Part shown: piece by piece, positions 1 through 13,527 of the stretch
Numbering within the stretch: the first letter of the stretch is position 1
Layout of the letters: the number at the start of each line of letters is the position of its first letter
Assembly (NCBI GenBank): GCA_030998015.1
Contig: JARWMV010000239.1
Location: 992,001 to 1,056,000 of the forward strand
From: Ceratorhiza oryzae-sativae
Taxonomy: Eukaryota; Basidiomycota; Agaricomycetes; Cantharellales; Ceratobasidiaceae
Length of the DNA: 64,000 bases
Direction of reading: 5' to 3'
Program-made: the position numbers and the translations under genes
Notes under the pieces: model-generated
What the model saw: only the letters and a program-made list of their open reading frames with translations
What the model was told of the DNA's origin: nothing
Databases searched by the model: none

Positions 1-471
1 CCGTTCCCACCTCGCAAGACCTCTCCGACGACTCTCGAGCCACTGAATGTGAGGGGTCGCTCAACGACTGTCGTGAGCGAGAAAAGACCAAAAGGCGCTC
101 CCCATACTAGGCCTGTTTCTGTTGCGTCAATTCGGCCCACTCCTTCGTCGGGAGCTCCTAAACATTCGACCCGACCGGTTTCAGTCGCATCGAATCGACC
201 TGTCTCCGTGGCAAACATTCGCCCTGGCTCAACTTTACCTCAAACACACTCTCGCGCCGAGACAACCAAGCGTCCCCCTCGTCGCCCAGGCACTGCGCCA
301 GGTATACGTCCCGGCGAAGCCACAGCTCGCGTTGCTGGGAAAATGATGGTCCTGAAGTCTACTGAGATCAAAGCCGTTCGACACCAAGCAGCTGAAACTC
401 ACATTGTAGATGGTTTAGATGTGTTTGTCGACCAGCTGGGCCTCGATGACGACTTCAGTCTTGAGCTTTGA
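1..471 (+). CDS. 3' end of an unknown repeat-rich protein (partial)
   Basis: The frame is open from the first base of the window to a TGA at 469-471, so this is the C-terminal part of a gene that begins to the left. The visible 156 or so residues are basic and rich in Pro, Arg and Ser, with at least three copies of a short motif of the form RPVSVAS/N-x-RP in the first half. The last 40 residues change character and become acidic and hydrophobic (ending VDQLGLDDDFSLEL), which looks like a short folded or binding tail after a disordered region. I do not recognise the family. The gene is convergent with the NADAR gene that ends at 575. Translation quality is good: no stop in the frame and normal codon use. 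Confidence 0.6.
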   Translation, partial: PFPPRKTSPTTLEPLNVRGRSTTVVSEKRPKGAPHTRPVSVASIRPTPSSGAPKHSTRPVSVASNRPVSVANIRPGSTLPQTHSRAETTKRPPRRPGTAPGIRPGEATARVAGKMMVLKSTEIKAVRHQAAETHIVDGLDVFVDQLGLDDDFSLEL

Positions 472-574
472 ACTTGTCACATTCCATCAAAGTGTCCTTC
501 AATAAGCCCTTTTTATTGCCCGTGTAGATATACGGCTTGTTTTATTGACGAAATAATACTGGTACTACAATCAA

Positions 575-1255
575 TCAATCCTGACTACCGACCTTCGCGC
601 TCTCTCTCGTTTCCTTCTCTGCTTCCTCCCTAATTCTTTGTCGCACATCCATCAAAGCCTTCCCAAGCAAGTTTGCCCCCCACTTTTCACGTTTGAAAGG
701 CGCATTCTTGGCACCAAATCCTATGCCCCAAACTCTATCCAACGGGCTGGCTTCAACAAGCTCCTTGTCCCCTGTCGCAAGCAGCTGTGTTTTCAGCTCC
801 TCGATTTGAGTGAATTTTAGGTATGTGCCCTGGGTTACAATTTTCATTCTCTCGCGTTTCCAGACATCATCGTCGAACCCAGGAACTTGTCGTCCCAGTT
901 TCTTTATATCGTGCGGATCAGTGGTATCAAGAATTGCCGCAGTGATCGGAGAATCAGGCGCGAAGAGTATCCCTTTACGGTGCATCATGAATCTGGAGAA
1001 GCAGTTCAGTCAACAACGTTGAACGTGGGTGTGTCCATAGAATTGGACTCACTGTTCTGCATTTGAATAAGTAAACTCCTCGGTCCCATCAACACCTACA
1101 AACTTAAACACTGAAGGATACCATTGACCCAAGTAACCGTGCTCCTGGTCGGGTTTCCAAAAATATATGGTCTCTGGGTCAGGCACCTCTATCTGTTTAT
1201 GTTCCGAAAAGCTAGGGCCTTTCGAACGCGAACCAAGGCGTGTGGATTTGGGCAT
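575..1255 (-). CDS. NADAR domain protein (single domain)
   Basis: Two exons (1053-1255 and 575-992) joined by a 60-base GTGAGT...CAG intron give a 206-residue protein. The start MPKSTR is the only ATG before the domain. Visible family motifs are YFWKPDQEHGYLGQWYPS near residue 30, SNAEQFMMHRKG around residue 66 (the Glu matches the catalytic Glu of bacterial YbiA), WGIGF near 145 and KWGANLLGKALMDVR near 165. Known members hydrolyse the N-glycosidic bond of riboflavin-pathway intermediates (YbiA) or remove ADP-ribose from guanine bases in DNA or RNA; which of these applies here cannot be told from sequence. All the expected motifs are intact, so activity is likely. A second NADAR gene with two domains lies 25 kb away. 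No signal peptide is seen, so it should be cytosolic or nuclear. Confidence 0.88.
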
Positions 1256-2244
1256 CCTATGTAAAATGTTTGCTTAGTTATTCACTGTTGCAATAGGGGT
1301 TTGGACTTGGAGTAGGCCGAGGTGGACGATAATTTCGACGTTTTATATAGCTGCCGCAAGTGAAGCACAGCTGAACCGAGATAGCGAGCGGAGCCAAATA
1401 CTATTGCGAGGCCGTACCAGCTTGGCGCACCGTATGACTCGTATCCATTACATTTTGGTCGCGAGTGAGTCATTGGGGTTAGTTGGCACAGTATTGCGGT
1501 GCATGAGCTGAATCAATGGATATAATTGTGCCACCTGGTCTGTGCAGCCAGAGCGCGCACCTCCATGATATTTATCAGACATCGCAACCCAAGACCAAAG
1601 CTACAATATAGAAGCAGGTTTAGCGTAGGACGCCTCATGTACAGAAACAGGAAATATTCTTAGGGGAATAAACGTGCCTCAGGCGTTGATATAGCCAAAA
1701 ACCTCCAGTAGTAACTCTCTCTCTCTAAGTGTTGAATTTGTCAACCCAATGAAATCGGCTCAGGATATCACTTACCATAATGGTCATCTGGTAGCAATAC
1801 AACGACTTCAGGTTTCGCTGACATGAATCAGCACCTAGGAAGAATACATAGACGAGGATTTCTGAGGGAAGTCAGTTTGCGGGCGATACATTGTTCTGCC
1901 GTTCTTGCTTCTGCTGGGCATATTTTTGGTATTTACAATGCTGTATTCCAATAAACCCGAATGCTATTATTTCACATTAAGAAATAGAGCGATAAATATC
2001 CCCACCATCTCATATGTCATCGCAACTCTAGATTACAATTATTGTTGGTGGCTAAAAGGATATGGGGCTCTTTGTGACAAGATCAACAGTAGTCGTCCTT
2101 GTTTGTACACAAGTCCAAATATCACTTCCTCAAATCGGGATGCATGTCCTGTTGGTTCAATTGTTATACAAATTCAAAACAACAATCCGTTTTAACAATT
2201 CGAAAAAAGATAAGTGCTCTAATTGGTGACCGAGTGTATATGGT
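1256..2244. other. intergenic region, no gene seen
   Basis: About 1 kb between the start of the NADAR gene and the 3' end of the alanyl-tRNA synthetase gene. Short open frames on both strands (for example 1905-2195 plus) have no recognisable motif and atypical composition. It must hold the promoter of the NADAR gene in its left part; I see no clear element. Confidence 0.5.
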
Positions 2245-5768
<3,524 letters not shown>

Positions 5769-5977
5769 GACTCCCAATCACCCAAGCGCCGAGCGCCTCG
5801 GCTCCACTCTGCGAAAGCGTCACGTGAAGGCAGGTGGCGCACGATCACGCGTCGGTTTGAGCTCACGCGTCATTGCCGTCATAGGCGGCGGCAGTGTCTG
5901 GTCCCGTGGGTCCCTGGACGCTAACAGTATAAATACGATGACGACTTACCACCCATACTCATCGACTCGACTCGACC
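5769..5977. promoter_or_regulatory. divergent promoter ALA1 / mitochondrial helical protein
   Basis: A 209-base head-to-head gap between two genes with mitochondrial signals. It contains a CCAAT motif (5774-5778) and an E-box CACGTG (5821-5826). The transcripts of ALA1 that give the long or the short form presumably start on either side of the ATG at 5768. Element function is inferred from motif only. Confidence 0.45.
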
Positions 5978-7472
5978 ATGTCTGCCTCTTGCACTCTTGC
6001 TATGCGCTCGGCTGCTCGCACTCAGTTGCGTGCTGTACCGCGAGCCCGTGTCCCACGAGCTCAATTCCATTCGGTATGTCCAAACATTGTATTGCCGTGT
6101 GCTCTCGCCAACCCCTGTTAGACCCAAACTGGCGGAAGCAGTTCAGCCAACCAATCAATCAACCAGTCTCACATAGTCTCTGGACTCGCGGGTGGAGGCA
6201 TCGTCGTAGTCGCGGGCTATCTCTGGTACCACTTTTCGGGCGTCAAGACCGCCGTCCAAACCTCCCAGCGCATCTCGGCGTCGATCACTTCGGCCAAGAA
6301 CCAAGCTCTCCAGTCTCTGCCCGAACCAAACGAGGCGCTCCAATACCTCCGCCGCCTCGCCAAGTCGTACGCGCTCTTTGTCCCGGGCGCATCTTCGTCT
6401 ATCGACGCGACGTTTGACGCCATCGATGAGCTCCATGACCAGCACCGAGAAGAGTTCGACAAAATCATCAATGGCGCGTACGCGGACATCAAGAAGATTG
6501 TCAACGAGCGTAAGACCATGAACGTCGATACCGCTTTCGCAGTCATGGGCGTCTTGCAACAGCGCCTTGGCGAATTCGCATCGTTTGCCGGTAATCTTTC
6601 ATCAGATGCCGTGTCGCCCATCTTCGAGAAACACCCTCAGCTACGCGACTCGATTGGCGGCAGTTGGGACGAGCTCAAGTCGCTGGCCAAGAAGCATGGA
6701 CCTGAAGTCAAGAAGCTCTATGATGACGCTGCGAACAAGGTCATCAAAACCGTCGAATCCCAAGGCATGACGGTCTCTTCGATCAGTTCCGTTGTCCAGA
6801 TTGTTCGCGAAAAGGCCGACGAGGCCAAACGCTTGGCTGAGCGTGGTGCCAAGGATGCATGGGAACGTGCGCGCAAGCAAGCTGAGCCTGCGCTGGACAA
6901 GATGCCGGAGATCAAGAAAGCGCTGGACGAGAACGCTAGCACATTGATGAGCGTCGGTGGCGGTGGACTCGCCGCTATGGGTGGTTCGAACGTCAAGGAG
7001 ATTTGGGATCGCATCAACCAAATTTCCGACGGCAAGGGTGGAATAGATCGGAGCAAGGTCGATGAGCTTAGGCGGTTTATCCAAGACAAAGTCGACCAAA
7101 CGAAGCAAGGTGGTGGAAACATCGTTAGCAAGTTTACTGGGGGTGATGGGTTTGAAAGCATTGTCAGGATGATCCCGGGAGGACAACAGGTCAGTATATG
7201 CGCGTCGTGCTCTACATTTTCTCATTCCTGGCACAGGCACTTGAAGCAACACCTGATCTCAAGGAGCTTTTCAAGGTCGCTCAGTCCAAGGGCGGCGATG
7301 CACAGAAGCTGACTCAGGAGACATACGATGATATCCTCAAGGTGCGTTGGTGCCACAGCAACCATCTACATATGTGCTCACTGTGCTCGCATATCAGGTC
7401 CTGAAGGAAAAGGCCGAAAAAGCCAAGCGACTCGGCGAGAGTGCAGCCAACGAAGCCAAGCGAGCGAGCTAA
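5978..7472 (+). CDS. mitochondrial membrane-anchored helical protein, unknown function
   Basis: Four exons: 5978-6073, 6167 to about 7191, a short exon around 7237-7341, and a last exon from about 7399 to the TAA at 7470-7472; all introns are GT-AG. The N terminus is rich in Arg and Ala without acidic residues up to residue 32, a mitochondrial targeting sequence. Exon 2 opens with a Gly/Val-rich membrane segment (VSGLAGGGIVVVAGYLWYHF). The rest, about 380 residues, is highly charged and predicted helical, with repeated Ala/Lys/Glu heptad-like stretches such as REKADEAKRLAERG and KEKAEKAKRLGES near the end, and a Gly-rich break (SVGGGGLAAMGGSN) in the middle. The layout suggests one inner-membrane anchor and a long coiled-coil or apolipoprotein-like domain. 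I cannot name a family. It shares a promoter with ALA1. Confidence 0.8.
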
Positions 7473-8800
7473 CTCAATAATTTATTTGTGCCCGATACCT
7501 GTACAAAATAATCTAATACTATTAACTGTTCAATGTCAACCCATCTTGGCATCTCGCTCGTTCTCCTTCCAATCTTTTGTCGGCAGACAGGGTACCGAGG
7601 TGGCCACAAGGTTACAAAAGATTCACTTATTCCGAACTCTGGTCATACCTAAAGGGCGAAACCGGTAGATAAACAAAGCACCTAGGCTCCAGGTTTGGTC
7701 AAGTTGACACCATCCTTGTACGCTACCAAAATGCATGAGAGTCATGTACAATAGGTAGGGTAGGAGCCAGTAAAGATCTGACAAATTGATATGGGTTGGC
7801 TGCTTCAACTATTTTGTTGAATGGCCCGCCAAGCCGGTGACCAGACACAAGAATATAATCTGGCGACAAACGATACTGATGCTATAGATAAATAGACTAC
7901 GCATGAGGTTAAGAGACTGCAACATGGGCCGAGGTGATCGGTCTCCCTTCGAGGCTATATGCGCGTGCTAGGTACCCACTTCGTGAATAGCGTTGCGCAC
8001 AAACTGATAAATTTTGTGCTCCAAAGAGAGTCGTATGGGCTTCACAAGTGGGAATCTCGCGCTCCCGGAACGCTATGACTTTGATGACACCATCATATAG
8101 TAAAGGGGGCTCGTACTGGGCCGCCACGATTAAAGATAGCATGAGTTGATGCATATCGAGTGCATGTGCGACGCACAGCCTGTATAACCTTTTATATGTA
8201 TGATCCAAGTTAATTATCTGCACTGGCGTTATGTGGGCGAATGTAAATTCACTTACGAGATTTTCAGAACCTCTAGGATAGTTCCGACCCCTGCTACAGG
8301 ACATCGACTGAGTAGAATAGGACAATTTTTCGTTGGCCTAAAAGTTAATTCTAGTAAGATCATCTCGGTCCGCCTTGGCTTCTAACGCAGTATCCAATAG
8401 TTCTTTCTCAAATTCGATAGGCTTTGGTTAGCCGTGTGGTTCCATGTTCACTTCAGAATTCACCGGAAAGGGCAAACGTGATTGCTTGGGCATGATATCC
8501 TAGTACACTGGTTTGAAAGTGAGCTTGCCTGGGTTATTATCATTCAACATGTTACGCGTTCGCATAGAGACTGAATTCAAACATTATTTTTCCTCTGTGC
8601 TGTGTCTTACTCCAAAGCGAGATGGGGCTGCAATGGAGGGGCGGGGACAAAGGCAACATAGCCCCCCAAAATTTGGGTTTATCACTGCCGGGGTAATCAC
8701 GAGATTGTTGGCTCTTATCCACGAGAAGGTGAGCGCCCCGCTTTGCAAACTAAACTCTATGTTCTATTTGTTTGTAATGATATCTTGTAACCATAAAAAC
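7473..8800. other. intergenic region, no gene seen
   Basis: About 1.3 kb between two convergent genes. Several open frames of 60 to 138 codons occur on both strands (for example 7909-8325 minus, 8513-8845 plus), but none shows a domain motif, a credible splice extension or composition like the neighbouring genes. AT content is higher than in the coding parts. No repeat or transposon end was seen. Confidence 0.5.
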
Positions 8801-11614
8801 TCATTTCAATCCTGTCATTTGGAGCGCAGGCTTTGCACGAATTAAACTCAGAAACAGAGTAAGGGAATTATAACTTACATGGTTAAGTACATGACGCGCT
8901 CCTGGCCTTTCGGCGGCTTCAGCTCGCCAACATTCAACCAAGAGCTCCCATAAATCCGTGGGCATACCATCAGGTCGTAGGGGTGGCTCCTTCTTGATCA
9001 CCACAGCAAACATAACCTTGCAGTCATTGTATCCTGCGTAAGGAAGGTTTCCGGTGACTGTTTCCTATATAAATGGTATAAAAACGAGTGGAACTCCATT
9101 AAAATGAGATGCACCAGTATTGTCTTTGAGTTTCTCTAATGAGCCCATACCGAATCATTTGGAAGAGAGAATACGTACCATCCCTAGCGCATATATATCT
9201 GCCTCCTTGCTGCTCCTAATTGTTCCTTCAATCAACTCTGGAGCCTTTATTGTACTTTAGTGACGAGACCAACGGCCTTCATAAACGGCTTTTAATTACC
9301 GCCCATCTCAAAGAAATATTCCTCGACAACTCTCCTGTGAATTGAATCGTTGAAGACTTCAGAACCGAATTGCCGAAGTCTGTTAATTTCAAGTCTCCAG
9401 TACGGGAGACGAGAACGTTTGCCTGAGTTTACCTTAGCCTCAGGTGATAAGATTTGGATAGTAAAGAGCATACGCCTTTGATATCCCCGTGAACCTATAA
9501 TAGTGATCAGGTCAAGCCTCCGCGTGATGCGAGATACACACAATTTCGATTCCATGGAGGTAGTCAACCGCCGTTGCTAGTTGGTAAGACTAGCAGAAAA
9601 TCAGCATTATGCAATAAATATGCCAATGCGGTTGCAAACCATACCAGGCGTATCCTATCAACCGTGGGGTATTTAGCAATGTAACTTGGGAGTGTTCCAT
9701 GCCTTAGCCAGGGTGATACCATAGCGATCTGATTGCGGAATTGTGCAATTCCGAGTAGTTCGGCGACATATATATGCTTGCATTTGGACCATGCATATAA
9801 CTCACGCGCGATGTTCTAAAGGATTTACTTGTTAGCATACTGATCGCACAACGTACAATTTTTATAATCATTGACTCGCCTTCAATACTTCTCGGCTCTG
9901 TTCGGAATCATCCAGGAAAAGTCGTGGGCATTTGATTGCAATGGCATCGCCATTCCGTAGCTTTCCTTGATAGATGTCTCCAAATCCACCGCCCAGAATA
10001 GGTTTATTGCTGCAGTTTGGTAAGTCCAACTGCCGCGAAATATCAAGGCAATGGCTTCCACTAAACAAGGCAATGATGTCGGCCACTGACTGAGATTGAA
10101 GTGAGTATATGTATGTTGTAGTCTTCCATAACGATACGTGCCATAGTGCTGCTAACGACTCTCGGTATTGGTCGGTCATTTTGAATCGAAGCAAAACTAT
10201 GGCTTGCTCGATGACGGTGTGAGCTGCTAGACTCCGGAAAGATTGGTGTTTATATTGACGAAGCAAGTTCAAAACTTACAACTTGGGTGGATATTCTGTT
10301 CGGTTTGAACTCCTCCGACGCCTGACAATATCCCATAACCGAGCAAGGGCCTGGTCGGAACCCTCGGGGCTTGTCGACTGGGGGGGATTGGTTTCTTCAT
10401 CAGACGCCTCAGGGGCTGAGGCGTAACCTCCGCTCAGTGATCGTTTAACTCTGCGTCCTGCCCGTTTGATTTTGTGGCTAGAAGTTAGACTATAATGGCT
10501 TGTCATGGAAGATATCTCGTTGAAGATACTACAAGCCTACCGGTGATAAAGCCTAGGGCGGTCAGTACCAGACACCCTACGTGTTGACCGTGGGCTCGAC
10601 TCAGACTTGTCGTGCGTAGAATCTGAACATAGGTTTGAGATTTTGTGAGCAACTTTCGATGTGGTACGGACCCGACGAAGAAATTGAGCCTTCCGGAATA
10701 TCCTCATCCATATCCCCGTCCAACTCAGTTTGTTTTGGTTTTGCGTTTACTCGAGAGGAAGTACGCCACCCTACTAGTGAACTGCCCAAAACATTTGTTA
10801 GTTGAGCCCCTCGTCAACCTGCATTTTACGCACTCGCTTCGAAGCCTGCGCTCGGGGATATCTTCTAACTGGTAATACCGAAAGTCCACACACACGCGGT
10901 AGCGAGTCGATAGACTGATCCTACCCATTGGCGTTGCGATAGGTTCAAATTCAAACACAGAGGTGTCTGGATCGTCTTCAAAAAGCCTTTCGTCTAGGAT
11001 TGAAATGAGAAAATGAGATACTAAAGGCGGGACCGACTGACCCAGTCCCACAAGTCCTTCCGAAATAGGGAATGAGCCACGGGCAGTCGACAGAGATATC
11101 GATTTCACTCCGCCGGGCCGGGACTTTTGACAAGTTTCCCAAGCAGGCATTGTTTGCAGCTGAGAACAGACCTCATGGATCAACATGATACAACGTTCAG
11201 ACTTGCCATCCATGCCTATATTGGCTGTGTCCAACGCAAACACCCATTCTTCAAGAACGACAGATTTTATGCCTCGCAGAGGGAGCTGACGAAGTCGCGT
11301 CTCTTTTCCAGCGATCAAGAGGCCCACCCGCTGCCGAGGGCTGTCGAAATGGATGACTAGCTGGATCGTAAGTTGGAATGGCTGCTTTGCTGTAATTTTC
11401 CCCTTCAGCCTTTTGTAGCTTGCTTCATTGATAGGTGTTCCTGTCCCAAACTATCATATAATTCGAGGTCAGGTTGAATAAGGTTGTTCCAAGGAAAGAC
11501 TCCAACCGAACTATTTTTAGCTGTGGTTGGTGAGTAGCCGAGGTATGCTTCGTTGATGGCTGCTTCAATCTTGCAGAATAGACGCAAGATAGATTCTTCG
11601 GTCCAGGCGTCCAT
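8801..11614 (-). CDS. Atg13-type HORMA domain fused to a TKL-like protein kinase
   Basis: A multi-exon frame can be followed from the ATG at 11614 to the TGA at 8801-8803. Residues 1 to about 230 match the Atg13 HORMA fold: VVLEEWVFALD, a helix with TMPAWETCQKSR, and the signature IATPMGRISLSTRYRV before the end of the domain. A Ser/Arg/Asp-rich linker follows (DMDEDIPEGS, ESSPRSTRRVSG, RAGRRVKRSLSGG). Then comes a complete kinase domain: Gly loop GGGFGDIYQG, Lys in AIAIKCP, HGDIKG in place of HRD, ANVLV, DFG, APEL, and the C-lobe LWELLVECWRAEAAERPGARH. Introns of about 37 to 100 bases keep phase at every step, including about 10770 (HORMA to linker), a 49-base GTCCGT...CAG and a 63-base GTAGGC...TAG intron within the linker. 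The HORMA-to-linker junction has two possible donors, both in frame. If it is instead unspliced, two adjacent genes would result. The kinase type is common and expanded in Rhizoctonia-like fungi; the Atg13 partner is not. Confidence 0.72.
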
Positions 11615-12302
11615 CCAGGTTGAAAGGTGCAGTTCGTCTGGACTACTGCCGTTAGCCCTTGAATACTAAGGCAATCGGAGAGAGGCTTGGGATTGGATCT
11701 GGTGGCTTCGACTAGCGCCCATAGCAGCGAGACTGAGTGATGGGCGCTAGCGGAAACACAAGACCTAATCCCGAGAGGTCAAGGGCCAAGGATCAGCCGG
11801 AGTCATACTATTACCTGATAACTCGGTCTGTAGTTATCATACCTATTTCAAATGAACATTTCCATTCCGAGGCCGATTCAATACGTGAATATATGAGTTT
11901 ATTTCTCTATGATCTTTCGAATGATTAAAGCCTGGAAATCGGTACATCCAATGGTATAATAGCAGCAGCCTATATAAAAGCTGCAGGGGGGACGCTTACG
12001 CGAGCACATCCCTCTGTGAGGTCAAACAGTCCAGTGGTCCTGATCCGGGTGAAACGGGGCAAGGCGGACCCTAGGTTATTCCGTCTCCTTTCCAATAACC
12101 AATGAGTTTCGAGCATTAAGAGATCTAGCCACGGCGCGAATCACGCATACACTCGGCGACGTCAACGATGATGCAATTGCAAGCGATCAAAAATACATGC
12201 TACAATACAGTTCGGTTTGCAATAGTCCAAGCTAGGTCCATGAGTGATGAGTGAAATCGGATACAGTCAGGTCATTTATCACATTCAAACGTTGGCGAGA
12301 AA
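11615..12302. other. intergenic region, possible TATA motif only
   Basis: About 690 bases upstream of the HORMA-kinase gene and downstream of the small secreted protein gene. A plus-strand TATATAAAAG occurs near 11971, but no plausible plus-strand coding sequence follows it. No other feature was found. Confidence 0.45.
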
Positions 12303-13004
12303 TTAGTTGATAGAAAAGGGGTGGACGTTGGAACCAGATGCGCAAGCGATGGTGGTAGAACCCGATGTGGCGTCCGAGTCATCGGGACCGCCCTCGTAGC
12401 CGTATAGACCATTTTGGCAGCCAGCGTCACTGCCTTGAATGAGCGAATTGTCACCCATGGTTGCGCCAGACTAGGAGGCCGGTGAGTAATAAGGAAAACG
12501 CACAATCCAGTCCAACTTACCCAGTAATATTCAGACCCCTTTTGCAGGAAGCTATAGGCGAACTGGCCCGAATCGTCCGAAAAGTAGCAGTCCTCGAGAA
12601 GGAGCTCGTAGGTCTCACTGGGGTTGTAGCTAGGAACATGCAAGCACTTGTTGGCCGACGGCACATAAATATGTCCTTTAAAACAGTAATGTGAATGAGG
12701 CGTACTACAACGAGCGTCGTTCGAGCGACTCACCAACATACGGCCCATCACCGCTATTGGGCCATCTGGTAAAGTTGGGGTTGCACGGTTGGAACTCGAC
12801 GTTCAACCCGCCCTTGTCGGATCCATCGTTGACAAGACGTTTCCCATCATCGGAAATGGCAAATGATTGACCTCCTGGACCGGAAAGGATACCAGACTTG
12901 ACCGTCGAGCACTGTGATACTGGGACATCCCGTTTTCTCAAGATGGGTGTGGCGAAGGCAGAATACGAGACCGCAAGTGCAGCAGCGAGGAATTGGAGAT
13001 GCAT
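12303..13004 (-). CDS. small secreted protein with Kex2-like processing site
   Basis: Three exons with GTGAGT...AG and GTAAGT...AG introns give about 195 residues. The N terminus MHLQFLAAALAVSYSAFATP is a clear signal peptide, followed at once by LRKR, a dibasic Kex2-type site, so the mature protein would start near residue 26. The mature part has spaced Cys residues (VSQC, FQPCNPNF, NKCLHV, LEDCYF, DAGCQNG, IACASG) and repeated aromatic/Asp-rich strands (SFAISDDGKRLV, GHIYVPSANKCLHV), a pattern loosely like ricin-B/beta-trefoil lectin repeats. I cannot assign a family with confidence. A TATA box lies 93 bases before the ATG. In a plant-associated fungus it would be an effector-like candidate, but that is inference only. 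Confidence 0.8.
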
Positions 13005-13527
13005 TGAAAATGTGTTGGCGAGGATGAGAGGTGCGAGTTGGAATGGGAGGATGGTGATGAAAATGGCACAGACCAACTGGCTCTTGGTCCACCTGATTTT
13101 ATACTGGCGGTGCGGGCTGAGGTGAAGCTGTGCTCGTCAGCCACACGTCAGTCTCCGGCGTGGATTCGATGCCTTCCTGGCTCCCACTCACCTGGAGCAC
13201 CAATCGCCCCAACACATGGGCGAGTTCCAGAATAGACTGCGGAGCTATATGCGTCATACATGGCGCTGCGGGTGGCTTCTTGGCACAGGATTGTTTACTA
13301 ATCAACACCTACCCGATGCTTGGCCATCTCAACTCCGTTTATGCCGTTTGTTCCCAAAAGCGTTCGGTCGAGTGAACAGAATACAGGATGCAGATTCGTT
13401 ACTTCTGCCGGACCATTCTTTGCTAATTATATGAGCATGCATTTATAACGCGTCACAACGTGTATCATTTTATCAGGGAAATTAGTACAAAATGTCAATG
13501 TCCAACATACTCTCAACTCTGCACCCC
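13005..13527. other. promoter region of the secreted protein and 3' flank of the Vps3844 gene
   Basis: A 523-base gap between two minus-strand genes. Apart from the TATA box listed separately, no gene is evident; open frames here on either strand lack motifs. Confidence 0.5.
13097..13103 (-). promoter_or_regulatory. TATA box of the small secreted protein gene
   Basis: TATAAAA on the minus strand, 93 bases upstream of the ATG at 13004, in a suitable place for a fungal core promoter of a strongly or inducibly expressed secreted protein. Confidence 0.5.

Noticed and set aside
6641..7252. 203-codon minus-strand frame
   Set aside because: Exact antisense of the charged helical exon 2; biased composition keeps the other strand open.
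7909..8325. 138-codon minus-strand frame
   Set aside because: No motif, no introns, composition unlike neighbours; likely chance.
13004..13076. N-terminal extension of the secreted protein through an upstream TTG
   Set aside because: The added residues precede a perfect signal peptide at the ATG and lie between it and the TATA box.
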